Of a stretch of 64,000 nt of DNA, positions 51,849 through 63,986 are shown piece by piece. Origin of the DNA: Aquatica leii (Eukaryota; Arthropoda; Insecta; Coleoptera; Lampyridae); NCBI GenBank assembly GCA_035610365.1, contig CM069432.1:265667177-265731176 (forward strand), written 5' to 3'. A program made the position numbers and the translations under genes. The notes beneath the pieces were generated by a model. The model was not told the DNA's origin and did not search any database. It saw only the letters and a program-made list of their open reading frames with translations. The stretch's first letter is position 1. The number at the start of each line of letters is the position of its first letter.

Positions 51849-54800
51849 CTACGTATGACCCATCTCTTCTTCCTTAGAATCTTTTGGTTTTGTTGTTCTC
51901 ACAAAGACTAGATTCCTTGACTGGTATAGCGGAGTGTTTCTACGGTGACTATATGTGTCTTTCTTGCGAGCGTCTTGAGCAGAATCTTGGTGAAGCCGAG
52001 CATCGCGAATGCGTTTTGTTATTGCTAACAAGTATGGTGTAAGGTCTGGCATCTCGAGAAGCGTCGTCCGAAGTTTTCGACCAAACGTCAGATAGGCGGC
52101 CGTGGATTGTATAGACTCGCAAACTGTGGAATTCATGGCAAATCTCATAGTGGATGCCATTGTTGGTGTTGTTCTTTCACTAGAATAACTAGTTGTATCT
52201 TTAGATCACGATGCTTTTTTTTGGGGTTTGCTTCTGAGTGATATAAGGGTGTAGACACCTGATTTGTCCTGAACCAGTGGGTTGCGTGTGCATAATAGCA
52301 TTTACAAACTGCGTACCATTGTCGCTTAGTAGTCTTCTTGGTGTTACGAACCGTAGAAATACTTCACTGATTAAAGTTTGGACGCAGGTCATCGCATCTG
52401 TTTTTACTAGAACAAAGAGCTTAGTCCATCTAGAGGCTGCATCCTCCAGACTTAATATTCATCTGTGAGCGGAGATTGCCGGTGGTAGTGGACCAAAGAG
52501 ATCTACAGCGATCTGTTCAAATCTTCATGTTGCAGCGGGTGTTTGTAACAAACCTGCAGGCTTTAACTTAAACTTTGTGTATTTTTGTCTCTCTTCACAG
52601 GTTTTAATACTCTGCGATATGCTTCTTTATGCTCACACAAAAATATCTAGCTTGAATTTTTTGATAATCTTCTGTCGGAGCGTTTTGATATTTAGCAAGA
52701 ATTGTTTTCCTTTGCTGGGCCGGTACTACAAGTTGAGCTTCTTCCTACTCGGATTCAGAGTCATAGTAGTATAGCAGTGCCTACATTTTTTTTTAAATTT
52801 TGGATCTTTTAACTAGCCTTTGCGTATACTCTGAACTGATTTTCTAGGTTCATCCACTATAATCATGCAGACGTCGCAAATGTTTCTTGTCTGAAGCGTA
52901 CAGTTTGGCCGTGATAAAGTGCTTGACATTCTGTTGAATGTTGAAAAAACCGTTGATTATTTGTGCTTATAGTGACCGAACTTCTTTCGATGCATCTATG
53001 GAGCTTTCTCACAGCCCAAACCACCACGATGACTTTACGTTCAGCGGCACTGTAATTTCTTTTTGCTGGAGACAACAAGTGTGTGGCGTATACAAACGGA
53101 TAACAAAAAGTTGGTCAGGATCAACTTGACGGAGTTTGGGTGCTGTCGTAAGGTTTTCCTGGAGTTCTAGAAAAGCTGTTTTTTGGCTAGAACCCCATTC
53201 CCTCTCAGTGTTCTTCATTAGAAGTTTTGAATTTGGACAGAGCACCATAGTTTTTGGATAAACTGTTTGTACCATGATCAGGTTTGAAAAAAAGTTATCA
53301 AGTATTTTACGTTTCGTGAGTCTTGTACTTTAGCAGAGTCGACGCTTAGTCTATTTGGAGATATATGTCAGTGAAGTGTTTTTCTAAGTTCTCGGATAGC
53401 ACTATCGTGTCGTTTGGACACGCGAGAACGGTCACTCATGTGACTTTGGACATGAAACTGTCGATTAGACCTTGAAACGACATACGCTTTAACCTGTATA
53501 GTCCAAAAGATGTTACGAACGCGGTTTTATCTTTGTTTCGTACGGGTGTCTGCCAATATCCTTGGTGCAAGTCAACAGCTTAAAGGTAAGTAGCGCGCGC
53601 TGTATGCAGCAAATCGTACATTAGTGGTAAAGGATAGTGGCCAGCGGGGGTTATTTTGTTTAGCTTCGTAGTCTACGTAAACTCGAGTCCCACTATTAAA
53701 CTTGGGAACGAATCTTACTGAAACCGCTCAGACTGAGTTACTCTCTTCTATTATTTTTTGTTTCAGCATTTTGACTAGTTCTCGTTGAAGTAGCGTGATG
53801 GCGAAAGTCGATACGAAGAGGTATCGATTGGCGGGTGAGATCCTGTTTCGATAACGTTCATCTTCCCCCTGGTGTAAAACAGTCCTTGGCGCTGAGATTT
53901 TCGGCTTCTTCAGGTGGTTCCATTGTCCGAAAGTCTATCATGGCAGTAGGAATAGTCTTGAGCTTCTGTTTCCGAGGTGAATGCTGGAAAACTGCCAACG
54001 CGAGCGTATGTTGTGGAATTTCATACAGTTCCAGCACGGCATCCGCAAAAATTGCCTCAATTTCTTATGAGTCAGCGCGTGGTCCTGAAGACTTGGATGT
54101 CTTAAATGTCAGCTGACGTAGATGTGTTTCATCTCCAAAGAGTTTTTTGATGCGATATGGCTTGCGACGTGGGTCTGATTAAGAAAGAGAGCTTACTTCG
54201 TAACGGTTGGGAAGTAATTAACGTCTGGGACCTCTCTTCACCGTCCGCGAGGATTACCGTTTATTTTTTATTCTTTGACACGATATTGTAGACTGCGGAG
54301 GTGGTCATATAGCACTCGTCTGGGAATATTTTGCTAGGGTCCTGTTTTTAAATAAGCTTATCCTTTGATACCATCAATCTCTACAGTGACCACAGGTCTT
54401 GAAATCGAGACGTTGAGATTTCTAGTGTGTATCCCGACACGCAAGAAATCGACGTGATTATTTTGACGGAAGCATTACTTCGCATAACCCCGGGTTTTCC
54501 ACAACCGTACTTTGCTAGTTTGATCTCCGAACGGTTTTCATGTGATATTCTTTTAAACGTTTGGCCTTTGCTAATTTCCGTTTCTCTTGTACGATTGTTG
54601 ATTCTACAATACCTGCAGCAAGGTTGTTTTGAAACCGTTGTTTCTAGTGGAGTTGGTACGTCCAGGTCTTCTATCTTTCGTACTTTTTTAATAAGGAAAA
54701 AAGGTTGTAAATGCCGTCTGTGGAACTGCCCGTAGCGTCCGTTTGCTTATGGTAGAATACACCATGTCTACTCGAAACGTTTTTCCAGGACGAACACTGA

Positions 54801-54900
54801 TGGGTATCTTTGAGAGGAGTGCATGTTCCTCTCTGATGAATCGTTTAGACGGCTCGTTCTTTTGTTCCTTGGCGACGAATTCTTTTAGCACTTGGTAAGT
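51849..54900 (-). pseudogene. Gypsy D: decayed Ty3/Gypsy pol, minus strand
   Basis: Minus strand, 5' to 3'. A Gag end with cysteine cluster remnants (CRYCRINN, then KLAKYGCGK) lies around 54520-54690. A protease-like RPVVTVEIDG block is near 54390. RT pieces are VYVDYEAKQNNP (53690), AVDLHQGYWQTPVRNKDKTA (53570) and the palm end VLSENLEKHF (53390). RNase H is RNYSAAERKVIVVVWAVRKL (53060-53000). Integrase is VFLRFVTPRRLLSDNGTQF (52360) and MRFAMNSTVCESIQSTAAYL (52140). The catalytic YLDD region reads CPNDT and is lost. Many frameshifts and deletions; no LTR recognised. Confidence 0.82.
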
Positions 54901-55599
54901 GAGCCGATCCTAACCATGTGTTTTTCAGACTGTTTATAGCATCGTTCTGTGCGTGTAGTGTCTCGGAGGTCATACCACTAAGCGAGACAGGACTCTTCCA
55001 AGACTAGCGAAAGTCGTTTTCGTCGCTCACATTCTTGCAGTCTTTGTAAATACACAGGACGTCGATGAATGAGCGTCACTGTATCTATTGAACCTTGTGG
55101 TACATTAGCAAAAATGGCATTGTCAATTGGGATAACTATCAGATCATCTCAATTTGTATATTTTATTATAAATAACTTTAACATCAACGCCGTTATTAAT
55201 CAATCTCAGCTCTATCATTCGAATGATCTTTCCAGTTATGTCCAAATCAGTTGCGTTTATGTTATTAAACGACACTTCTGGTTCCGCGTCAGATGCTTGG
55301 AGCTTCTCTCCGATTTTGAGTAATTAACATTTTTTGGATTTAGAGGAAACCATTCACATCTCCGGAACCTATTTTTTATCTGACTGTTGGTGTTGTTATC
55401 TTCCAGTTTTTCTTGAAAGTGACTGCAGAAGTTAAGCTTAGTGATGGTAGAGGTAACATTTTTTGGTCGATATTGCCATCACCTAACTGTAGTTCTCCAG
55501 TCTTGTTTTAGGGGTCTAAACACACTAACGTCTATTGGCTGCAGCATATGAGTGATATTTGCCTAGAGGACATAAAGAATAATTCCGTTAGCGTGTTTA

Positions 55600-57207
55600 A
55601 CTTTAGTCGAAATGCACGGTTGATAAAATAAGATTGGATGAGCTGGACCATCGGTTGCGAGATGCTGTTGTAGACAGCTTCAGTAAAAGTCCCTTATAAC
55701 AAACCTTTTGAACGTCAAGAAAAACTACTTCAATCTGAATTTTTCTTTCGAATCTCGCGCCAACTGGTGTGTCGCCGAATGTGACTTTCGAAAGCCAAAC
55801 TGTTTCGGACTCACTTTCTTGGCGTCGACTTCTCTCTGAAAACCTAATAACGATCACTCGCTCCAACAACTTACCTAACGTCTACAGTAAGCTGTTGAGA
55901 CTGTAATTTTGCGGCATCGCGAGGTTTTTCTCCGGCTTCGGGTAGAGAGTGACACTTTTCATTGGGTCGGAAATAGACGGAGTCTGAGAGAGGCGTTGCA
56001 GATAACGCTGAGGTTGGCTACGCCCTTAGCTAGCAGGGGTTGGATCGCTCGGTTGCTGATACCATCTGGTCCTGGTGATTTCCTTTGTTTAACCTGGAAA
56101 TAATTTGTTTTACCTCTTCTGGTGTTGTGTGGTCGGAGCTTTGCACATTCGATTCCAAACGAGTCAGATGATGCGGTGAATCCGTGCCGGTTCAATGTCT
56201 TCGGGCGTAGGGCGGAACAGTTCTTTCAAGATAGCTGTTTGTCGGCATTGGAATTGGCGATACCATTGGGTCCTCGTAGTGGCGGGATTTTTGGCATACC
56301 AGAATTCTTCAATCTCTTTGCTATTCTCCAGGTGCTACCATCCTCGGGGTTATGCAACACAATCTTCGTCTTTGTTTCGAAGTGCATTCAATTAGACCAG
56401 ATATGGTTGTGGTCCTTACTCAGCTCTTGTAAAGTCCACATCTCATGGTTGAGCTTGCAGTTCTGTTACGGCGCAGATTAACGCAATTGAACAAAGCCAT
56501 ACCTTTAGCGTTGTTGCGTATGCGGTTTCCACCGATGATCGTTGCGTTGTTAGTGTCAAAAACGGCGTTGGAATTGATTTCTCGGAGCACAAAGGACGAC
56601 TTTGCTCGCTGTAGCCGTTTGAAGGACGACAAAGGTTGCTGCGAGACTTTCAAGAGGAACCGTCTCTTTGGGGGAATGGTAGAACGTCTTTTTTATGTAG
56701 ATTGCGGCGCCACCACCTCTTTCGGTAGTTCGGTCTTTTTGGTAGATCACGTAATTGGGTATCTTGGAATTGCGACGCTCTCTAAGGCGTGTCTCGGAAA
56801 TCAGAATAACGTCTAACCTATGCTTGTCCGCGAAATTTTGTAGTTTTTTTTTGGTAAAACATCATTTGCATTCCAAATGGCTATCTGCAAAGAAGTTTAG
56901 ATCTTCTTGGATTCTTGGTGAGGCTGCTGCGGTTTCTGCTACTGGAATAGCTTGCGAAGCGGTTGCTTTACCGAAGTGAGTTACTTGACGTACTTGTCTT
57001 GTCAGAGCTCAGGCTTGTGTTTCGGGTGCGCTGAACATCCCATGTAATTCGCCGGATCTTCTTCCTTGGAGTTGCAGCACTTCGCCAGATCATCTTCACG
57101 CCTCTTTCTGCAGACGGCCGTGAGTAGTGTGGATATGCCGGTTCTGGGGCACTCCCCCCTCTCTTACTTTTCTTATGGGAAATTAACATATAGACTCCCC
57201 CCTCCAC
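55600..57207 (-). pseudogene. Jockey-like non-LTR retrotransposon, 5' and middle part
   Basis: Minus strand, 5' to 3'. A possible end of ORF1 lies at 57207-56968, ending NTSLSSDKTSTSSNSLR. The endonuclease start is IAIWNAND near 56895, then HRLDVILISETRLRERRN and DRTTERGGGAAIYIKKT (56835-56690). RT begins with QRKSPGPDGISNRAIQPLLA and LRLRLFPTQ (56090-55960), then IEVVFLDVQKVCYKGLLLKL (55760-55680). The element stops there, before its active site. Frames shift several times. It resembles the Jockey-like copy at 26945-28200, but the two overlap little. Confidence 0.8.
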
Positions 57208-57340
57208 TTCTCCTGTTTTAAACCAATCAGAATTGATGACGCCCCACTGGCACCACCTCTAATTATTACCAATCAACCTGATTGGTCGAAACCACTCCTA
57301 CTTATTTTCAGCCACACCCATCAACCGATTTGAATGCGTT

Positions 57341-57720
57341 CGGGTAAGATCGGAATTTCTTCGTATACATTCGCGTGCGCTCGTAATTTTTAAATTGGAA
57401 TTTCGTGTAAGTTCGGGTGCGCGCGTAATTTTTCAAATTTTAAGATCGGGTTTTCATTTTCCCGAGTTTTTTTTTTAATTTGAATTCCGTGTAAGATCGG
57501 GTTTTCATTAGGGCGGGCTTTTTACAAATTTGAATTTCGTGTAAGTTCGGGTGCGCGCGTAATTTTTCAAATTTTAAGATCGGGTTCTTGTTTTCCCGCG
57601 TTTTTTTTTTTAATTTGAATTTCGTGTAAGATCGGGTTTTCATTACTGCGGGCTTTTTACAAATTTGAATTTCGTGTAAGTTCGGGTGCGCGCGCAACTT
57701 TTCAGATTTTAAGATGAGGT
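57341..57720 (+). repeat. 134-bp tandem repeat beside the DNA polymerase gene
   Basis: GTAAGTTCGGGTGCGCGCG occurs at 57407, 57541 and (one change) 57675, each followed by AATTTTTCAAATTTTAAGAT or a variant. Inside each unit a shorter half repeats GTGTAAGATCGGGTTTTCATT (57490, 57624). A single related unit lies at 62166-62220, on the other side of the polymerase gene, in the same orientation. Confidence 0.85.
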
Positions 57721-58142
57721 TTTTCTCGGCTGTGTTCGAGGAACGAGTTTTGCATTCCGGTAAAATCAATAAAACACTTATTGCAATTACAATAAATACT
57801 ATATTTACAATATTTGGTAGCGTGATTAAATTATTTATATAATAAGGTGAAATACATTGATTAACAGATGTATAATATATTACTCAGTCTGCTTCTGTTG
57901 TATACATGCTTTATATTTTACATAATAGTATATTAAATTAAACCGTCACATTTAAATGTACGAATTCTATCAATAGATTCCGTTTTCATTTCATTCTACA
58001 TGGTTTCATTTCTTACATCTAATCGAAAAACCACATAAACAAAATATGCTGCAGGTGGAAAGGCAACATATAGTATGTCACTAAACACATTATAACCACC
58101 AAACTTGAGCTTATACGTTATAGTAGAGAATAAAATAGCAAT

Positions 58143-61100
58143 TTATGTTTCCTCTATGTTTATACAATTGTTCCGTATATCTTTATACCCCCAAGCTAAT
58201 GTACTAACTGAATTATTACATAAAAACCTTTTATTGTCAAAAAACGATAATGCAACCTTATTTTTTAGTTCTGTATATATAGTATGTAAATACGATCTAA
58301 AGCCACTAAATTTTCTGTAAATCTTTTCTCCATGTATTAAAGTAGTTTTTCTGTATTCATCTATTGTCAATTTTTTAAAGCGTGATAAGGAACACCCTTT
58401 GCTTTAGGAGTTAATTCACCCTCACAATTTACAATATATGCCTTAGAACCGGTCCCCAAAAATTCCCATAATATTCTACCTCCATATTCGTCCTTCATTC
58501 TTCCTACCACAGAGTTCGATATTGGAATTTGGTGTGTATTATTTAACGTAAAATTTGATGTGTCAAATTTATCTAAATCCTGTTTCATATCACTATAAAA
58601 ATTATTGGTTTGAACTTCTAGAATAAAAGAATCGGTATCTGTATATAAAAAGACAAACCCTATCACCGTATTTAACCTTTAGATGATTATAATAAAAATT
58701 ATACATGATTAATTTAGATATTTCTAAGACGCAAAAACCTACATAAATGGGTTTATTATATTCAATGTTTAACCTATCCATCTGTATAGCAACTAAAGTC
58801 TGATTTTTAGGTTTGAAAATACTAGACAGTTTTTAAAATTTGGTTTTGATACAAGCATTTCTACACCCACTTTCTTACCAATGTTTTTCCAATGTGTCAA
58901 TAACCGAACATCTACCCGTTTATCAACATTTTCCATTGTCTTGCCAAAAACAGAGTTGTTCATTAATTTAAAAATCTTTTCAAATTGGTTTTTAGATTTA
59001 TTTCGCATCTGAGTGTTAAGATCAATATATGGTTTTAACCAAGCAGATTGTTTAAATTTTAGTATTCTATAAATTTTTGTTAATATTAGACCGTTAGCGA
59101 TTGCTTGTTGTAAATTGCGAATGTGTATTACATATTTTTCCTTATTCCTCAAATTTGGAATCAATTTTTTTATTTTAGTTTTAGAGTTTGGAGGAATAAT
59201 AGACTCTACACAAAAAGGCAAGTCATTGTGTAAATTATGTAATATTTGTGGATACTCTAAATCAACTTCTAAAATATATCCAATTTCAGAATTAACATAA
59301 TTTTTATTTAAACTAAAGTTTTCAACATCTTCTACCGACAACCATTCAAAGTTTTTGATAGGCATAACCTCCGACATTGACGCGCCATATAAATTCGTCG
59401 CATCGATGTATATTATAAAAGAAGATGGTTTGTTTGCATCATAATTTGGAATAAACACATTATTGGCAACCGCTTGTCTCTTACTACACATACTTATCCC
59501 CCCTCGAATGCCTTTTTTTATAAAATGTATCATATCGACATCTGTAAATAATTTTAACTCAACACCAGTGAGTTTTAGAGCCACATCCCAAGCCAGACCC
59601 GGTGCTGTAAGGTACTGTGCTGGATCCAACCCATAAATATTTAAACATATTTCTCGAAAATTTTCGTAAACATCGGTCAGTAACAAAACATCTGATTTGA
59701 GATATAAATCTGAATACTCCCCCAAATTTTTACATTCAAATAAATTCCACACCTCGTTAGCCCGCGTATAGTCATTTTCTGATATGTTCGAATCGCGTAA
59801 TTGATCATAAAATTCATTATATGAAGGCAGTCGAGTTTCTTTTAGTCTTGCATACGAATCTATATAAGAATACGGAAAAACACCTTTTTGCCTAATAAGA
59901 TTAAATTTATTAACATCAGAAAAATATTTTCTTACATGAACGAATTGGTCAGAGTTCAAATTTTGAGCAAGTTTATCCAACGATGAAGCCATAAATCGAA
60001 ATGAATCTAAAAATTTTAATCGAAAAGGAGGTATTGCTCCAGTTTGATTAATTATTGTTTTACTAAAAGTGATGTATTTTTCTTTATTCTGTGCAATAAC
60101 GTTAATGTTTTTATGGTTACAAGCTAATTCTTTGATAAACAAATGTGCATCATAATTACTCAAATTATGAAAAAAAACCGGTATAAAATGTGGAAGCTGA
60201 AAATTTAAATTGCAAACACCGTGTGCAGCTCCTCGAAATTGTCCAGTTAAATGACAATGGTCCCTAACAATTTGAGAATTGGGTTCAAACTCATTTAAAC
60301 AAATATGACAACATTTCGCATTTTCAAATTCAAATTTTTGTTCAAAAGTTAGATCGTTCATAGGTTTTGACGTAACAAAATATTCTGAATAAATTTTCTC
60401 GCAATCGTAAGTTAGTGTTTCTATAAAAATTTGTGCGCAATCTGGACCTCTATACGTATAAAACTTAGATAAGCTATCATCGAATGAACATTTTATAAAA
60501 TAAGCAAAACTATAAGGATTATGTTTAAACGATTTAACGGTAAATGATTCTTGCGGATTTGGTTTGCTAAAGCTAATTGGTTGTAGAATGCACTCAAAAT
60601 CAGCATACACGACAAAAGGTACTTTTAGCTTTTTTCCGTAATTTTCAAATTTTAATATATTTTCCGGTCTAAGATTACCGGTTTTATCTGTGATTAAATT
60701 AGTTGTAGGTAATTTAGTATAAATATGGTTACAATCATGTTGCTGGTGTTTGTCTAAATTAAACTGACTGTGAAAGTAAACCAAACAACCATCACAAAAG
60801 TATTTTGCATGAGTGTTTTTATTTAATTGACTGTTAAGCAGCCTACTCATATTACGAATTAAACAGTAGTGTGTTGACCAAAATTGTTAGAAATTAATAG
60901 AAAGTTTACGTGAATATTTTGTTTTGGACTCGTGTGGTGAAGCGGTCCAACCACCTCGCACACATTTTCTCCAAATTTTCTTAAAACCGTTTTAAGTCCA
61001 TACACGTTAACCGAAATATTATTTAAGTTTTCAAAAATTTTAATATCTTTTAACGAAATAGGAAAGGCCAGATTATTAAACAACAGTTCATCAACAAAAG

Positions 61101-62093
61101 GAGTATAGTGTTGGACACGATCGGGGTGATTTCTCCAATGCACTGGATAAAGATGATCTAAGATACACCATTTAAAACACATATTATATTGATTCTTAAT
61201 ATTCAGGACTGCTTTTCTTTTTCCGATTTCGAGTGGTAAAGATAAATATGATGAGGCTCTTATAGGATTGTACTTACATATGTTGACTTCTAAATATAGC
61301 AATTTTGACAGTGCCCATCCTAAAAACATACATAAATCATCAACATGTAAACATAAATGGGAGATATAAATTTACCTGAATCTCTTTCTTGAAATTCCGA
61401 ACATTTTTTCCCCAATATAGCGAATAACTCTTGTAAAATGTTATCTAAATTATCACTTTTACATGCTTCCTTATATCTTGTATTAAACGATTTGATTTCT
61501 AATAGTTCTTTAGTTTGGAGAAAATATTCACCATACAATTCAACATTGAATTTAATAGCATTAAGTCGTTCGATGTTTTCTTCAACTAAATTTAAAACTT
61601 TGCTTTTTAATTCATTGAGAAATTCGTTTACGTTGATTGATAACGTCGATTTTCCATAAACTCTATAACTAACTATTCTACTCTTGAAGGTCCGTTTTAA
61701 AATCATTACATCATTTCTTAGTTCAAGCTCACAATTGTTTTTATGCTTTAAAGTACGCAAATGAGCCTGATACGTTTTGTTGTTAACGTGTATTTTACAG
61801 CATTCACAATATGTATCTAAATTATTAAAAACTGTTTAGTTGCTGATTTGAAAAAATATAAATAGACTTACTTGAAGACGTTGATGCTAATGGATTTAAA
61901 ACATGCACATTGTCTAAAAAAATTAAGTTAAATATGAATATACGTATAAAAAAATATACATACCCTTTTTAGGGATTTTTGTTGGCCCGGAATTATTATC
62001 ATTACGAACTTTTTCCAAACAACTCTCGCGGGAGTGTCTAGTTAAATTATATTTTTTTGTGAAAGATTTGTTGCAGTTAGTACATTTAAACAT
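58143..62093 (-). pseudogene. Zinc-finger/type-B DNA polymerase gene of Maverick/Polinton kind
   Basis: A protein-primed-type DNA polymerase as carried by Maverick/Polinton elements. Exons: 62093-61964 with a C2H2 finger (CTNCNKSFTKKYNLTRH), 61913-61872, 61831-61376 with a second finger (YCECCKIHVNNKTYQAHLRT), then 61319 onward. Introns are short with GT-AG ends and keep phase. The main body (60850-58793) has another CxxC...H finger, exonuclease motif VVYADFEC, an endonuclease VII-like block (CCHICLNEFEP, RDHCHLTGQFRGAAH), FFHNLSNYDAHLFI and LKSDVLLLTDVYENF. Polymerase motifs are YIDATNLYG and NSVFGKTMENVDKR, then YTDTDSF (58666-58367) and the tail DNKRFLC...TLAWGYK. Frameshifts near 60880, 58797, 58665 and 58375 break it. 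Confidence 0.87.
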
Positions 62094-62516
62094 GGTGATT
62101 ATTGATTGAATGAAAGGAATGATTATTTGCAGCCTTATATAGTGCACGGTAATGCTGCATTTTGTTCGGGTAAGTTCGGGTGCGCACACAACTTTTTAAA
62201 TTTGAATTTTGTGTAAATCAAAGAATACATAGTACAGTAATTAGAGAAGTTTATGTTATCATCGGAAGCGTTCAGGAAGTACGAGTTATAGCATAAAATG
62301 TTGATTTCAGATATGTTCGTATTTGGTCGTAAGATCGAGTCAGTGCAATTTTTTTATAACTACTTTAAAATTACACATTAGCTTATAAAGGATTATATAT
62401 AGGTATATCCAACTACATTTTTTAGCTTTCTCGAAAATAACAAAGCAATTAAAATGTAGAAAGTAATGTTAAAATAAGCAATAAATGTTTGAAAGAATAG
62501 CGCCCTATTCTTTTTA

Positions 62517-62891
62517 CTATGATAGGTCAGGAACCTCTAATTTAATAACATCTATAATTATAACACAACATTTTTTGAATGCATAGTAAATTCCTTTCGA
62601 GTAATTAAACGGAAGATTAGCATAAAATATGTTATGTTGCATAATGTATTGCTCTACATTTAAAAGTTCATTGAAACGTTTTATATGGTTGCACATTATA
62701 AATCGGTTGAAATCATGAAATTTCGATTGAGCTACACGTTTATTAATTTTTAATAAAGAATTAGGAGCGTTTTTAGATTTGTCGATGATGGTCGAAACCT
62801 GCACGTTTTGGGTATAATTGGGTTGCATTAAGATTTTAGCTAACGTTATAAACGCAACATTCTGTAAGCAATTGCAAGTTGTAATATGCAT
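62517..62891 (-). CDS. Hypothetical protein, 124 residues
   Basis: An uninterrupted frame starting MHITTCNCLQNVAF, on the same strand and upstream of the polymerase gene. It is rich in Asn, Ile and Lys with several cysteines (two near the start, two near the end: KKCCVIIID). I recognise no family. Its position suggests an accessory gene of the Maverick-like element, but it could be chance in AT-rich DNA. Confidence 0.35.
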   Translation of the reverse strand: MHITTCNCLQNVAFITLAKILMQPNYTQNVQVSTIIDKSKNAPNSLLKINKRVAQSKFHDFNRFIMCNHIKRFNELLNVEQYIMQHNIFYANLPFNYSKGIYYAFKKCCVIIIDVIKLEVPDLS

Positions 62892-62980
62892 AATGTTAAA
62901 AGATCATTTTACACTGTTATGATGCGGCGTATGACAAATAAAATTTAATAAGAGAATATTTTAGCATGGGTCGTCATTTG

Positions 62981-63230
62981 CGATAACGCTAACTTTATAA
63001 TAGTGTTCAAACAAAATGTATTAAATCTACATAGTATTTATGAGGATAACGTCAATACCGATTTAACATTTAAAAAAATGTGTTCATTTTTTGGAACGAA
63101 GATGACAATTTTTTAGTTAACGATAAAGAAAGAGATACTAATTTTGTCAGATACAGAAGTATTTGATGCTTTTATTCAATCCCATTCCACAATAAAAGAT
63201 ACTGTATACGCTATTATATCAATTAAGTTT
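62981..63230 (+). pseudogene. Remnant of possible packaging-ATPase end, plus-strand arm
   Basis: Homologous at the DNA level to the inverse complement of 63745-63986 (for example ATGTATTAAATCTAC, AAGATGTGTTC-like and ACAATAAAAGAT blocks). Several stops interrupt it here. Confidence 0.5.
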
Positions 63231-63312
63231 TTAATAGATGTTAAGGAATTCCCCAAATATTGGTAATCTGACTGAAATTTTTTTATTTAGAGCTGCTTTA
63301 GATTAATCAGAA

Positions 63313-63567
63313 TTGACCACGCACAGTAGGGTTTTAAAAGGTCCTCAATCATATCAATTACCTTTGACGATTATAAAAAATGTTTGTTTGATCAAAACAG
63401 TTTTAAAGCTAATCAACGACACATTCAATCTAAAACAGCGCAACGTGTTCTCAGTTAAACAATGTAAAATTGTTCTTAGTCCTTATGACGATAAACGCAT
63501 GCTCAGTTTTGATAGTACTGAAACAAGACCGTGGGGTTATCTATATCAACCGTTTGAAGCGAATTAA
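63313..63567 (+). pseudogene. Fragment resembling the C-terminal tail of the polymerase family
   Basis: The end of this frame (RNVFSVKQCKIVLSPYDDKR, then TETRPWGYLYQP) resembles the tail of the minus-strand polymerase at 58370-58143 (VALSFFDNKRFL...TLAWGYKD). The two are on opposite strands. It may be the end of another polymerase-type gene lying between the two inverted arms. Confidence 0.45.
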
Positions 63568-63744
63568 ATTCAATAATCGTTGCAGAAACACACCATCAAT
63601 AACTAACAGTAAACTATATAATTTGTTTATCGGTTTGCATTCAACTAGGTGATTTGTATACAATCCATTGATAAATTAAACAGTTTTGTTGTTGAGCACG
63701 CAAATTATCTATAAATTAGAAAATCATCTATTGTTTATCTATAT

Positions 63745-63986
63745 TGACGGCTTATACAGTTTTTAATCTTTTATTGTGTGATGGGTTGAATAAAAAAATC
63801 AAATCTTTTTCTGTATCAACTTGAATTAATATCTCTTTCCACATTGATTACTAAAAAACCATAATTATTTATCCGACAAATTGAACACATCTTCTTAAAT
63901 TCGTCAAATGATAAATTGGCGCTTACATTATTCTTATAAATATGTTGTAGATTTAATACATCTTGTTTGCAGGTTAGCATTATCAC
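63745..63986 (-). pseudogene. Possible packaging-ATPase C-terminus, minus-strand arm
   Basis: The minus strand reads CKQDVLNLQHIYKNNVSANL, SFDEFKKMCSICRINNYGFL and VINVERDI before a stop, followed by YRKRFDFF in another phase. The pattern of a loop followed by a YGFLVI strand resembles the end of the FtsK/HerA-type packaging ATPases of Polinton-like elements. Only this short end is in the window, so the call is tentative. Confidence 0.4.

Noticed and set aside
57440-57769. Minus-strand 109-codon frame with repeated RAHPNLHEIQICKKPA
   Set aside because: Produced by the 134-bp tandem repeat reading through in one frame; no sign of a real protein.
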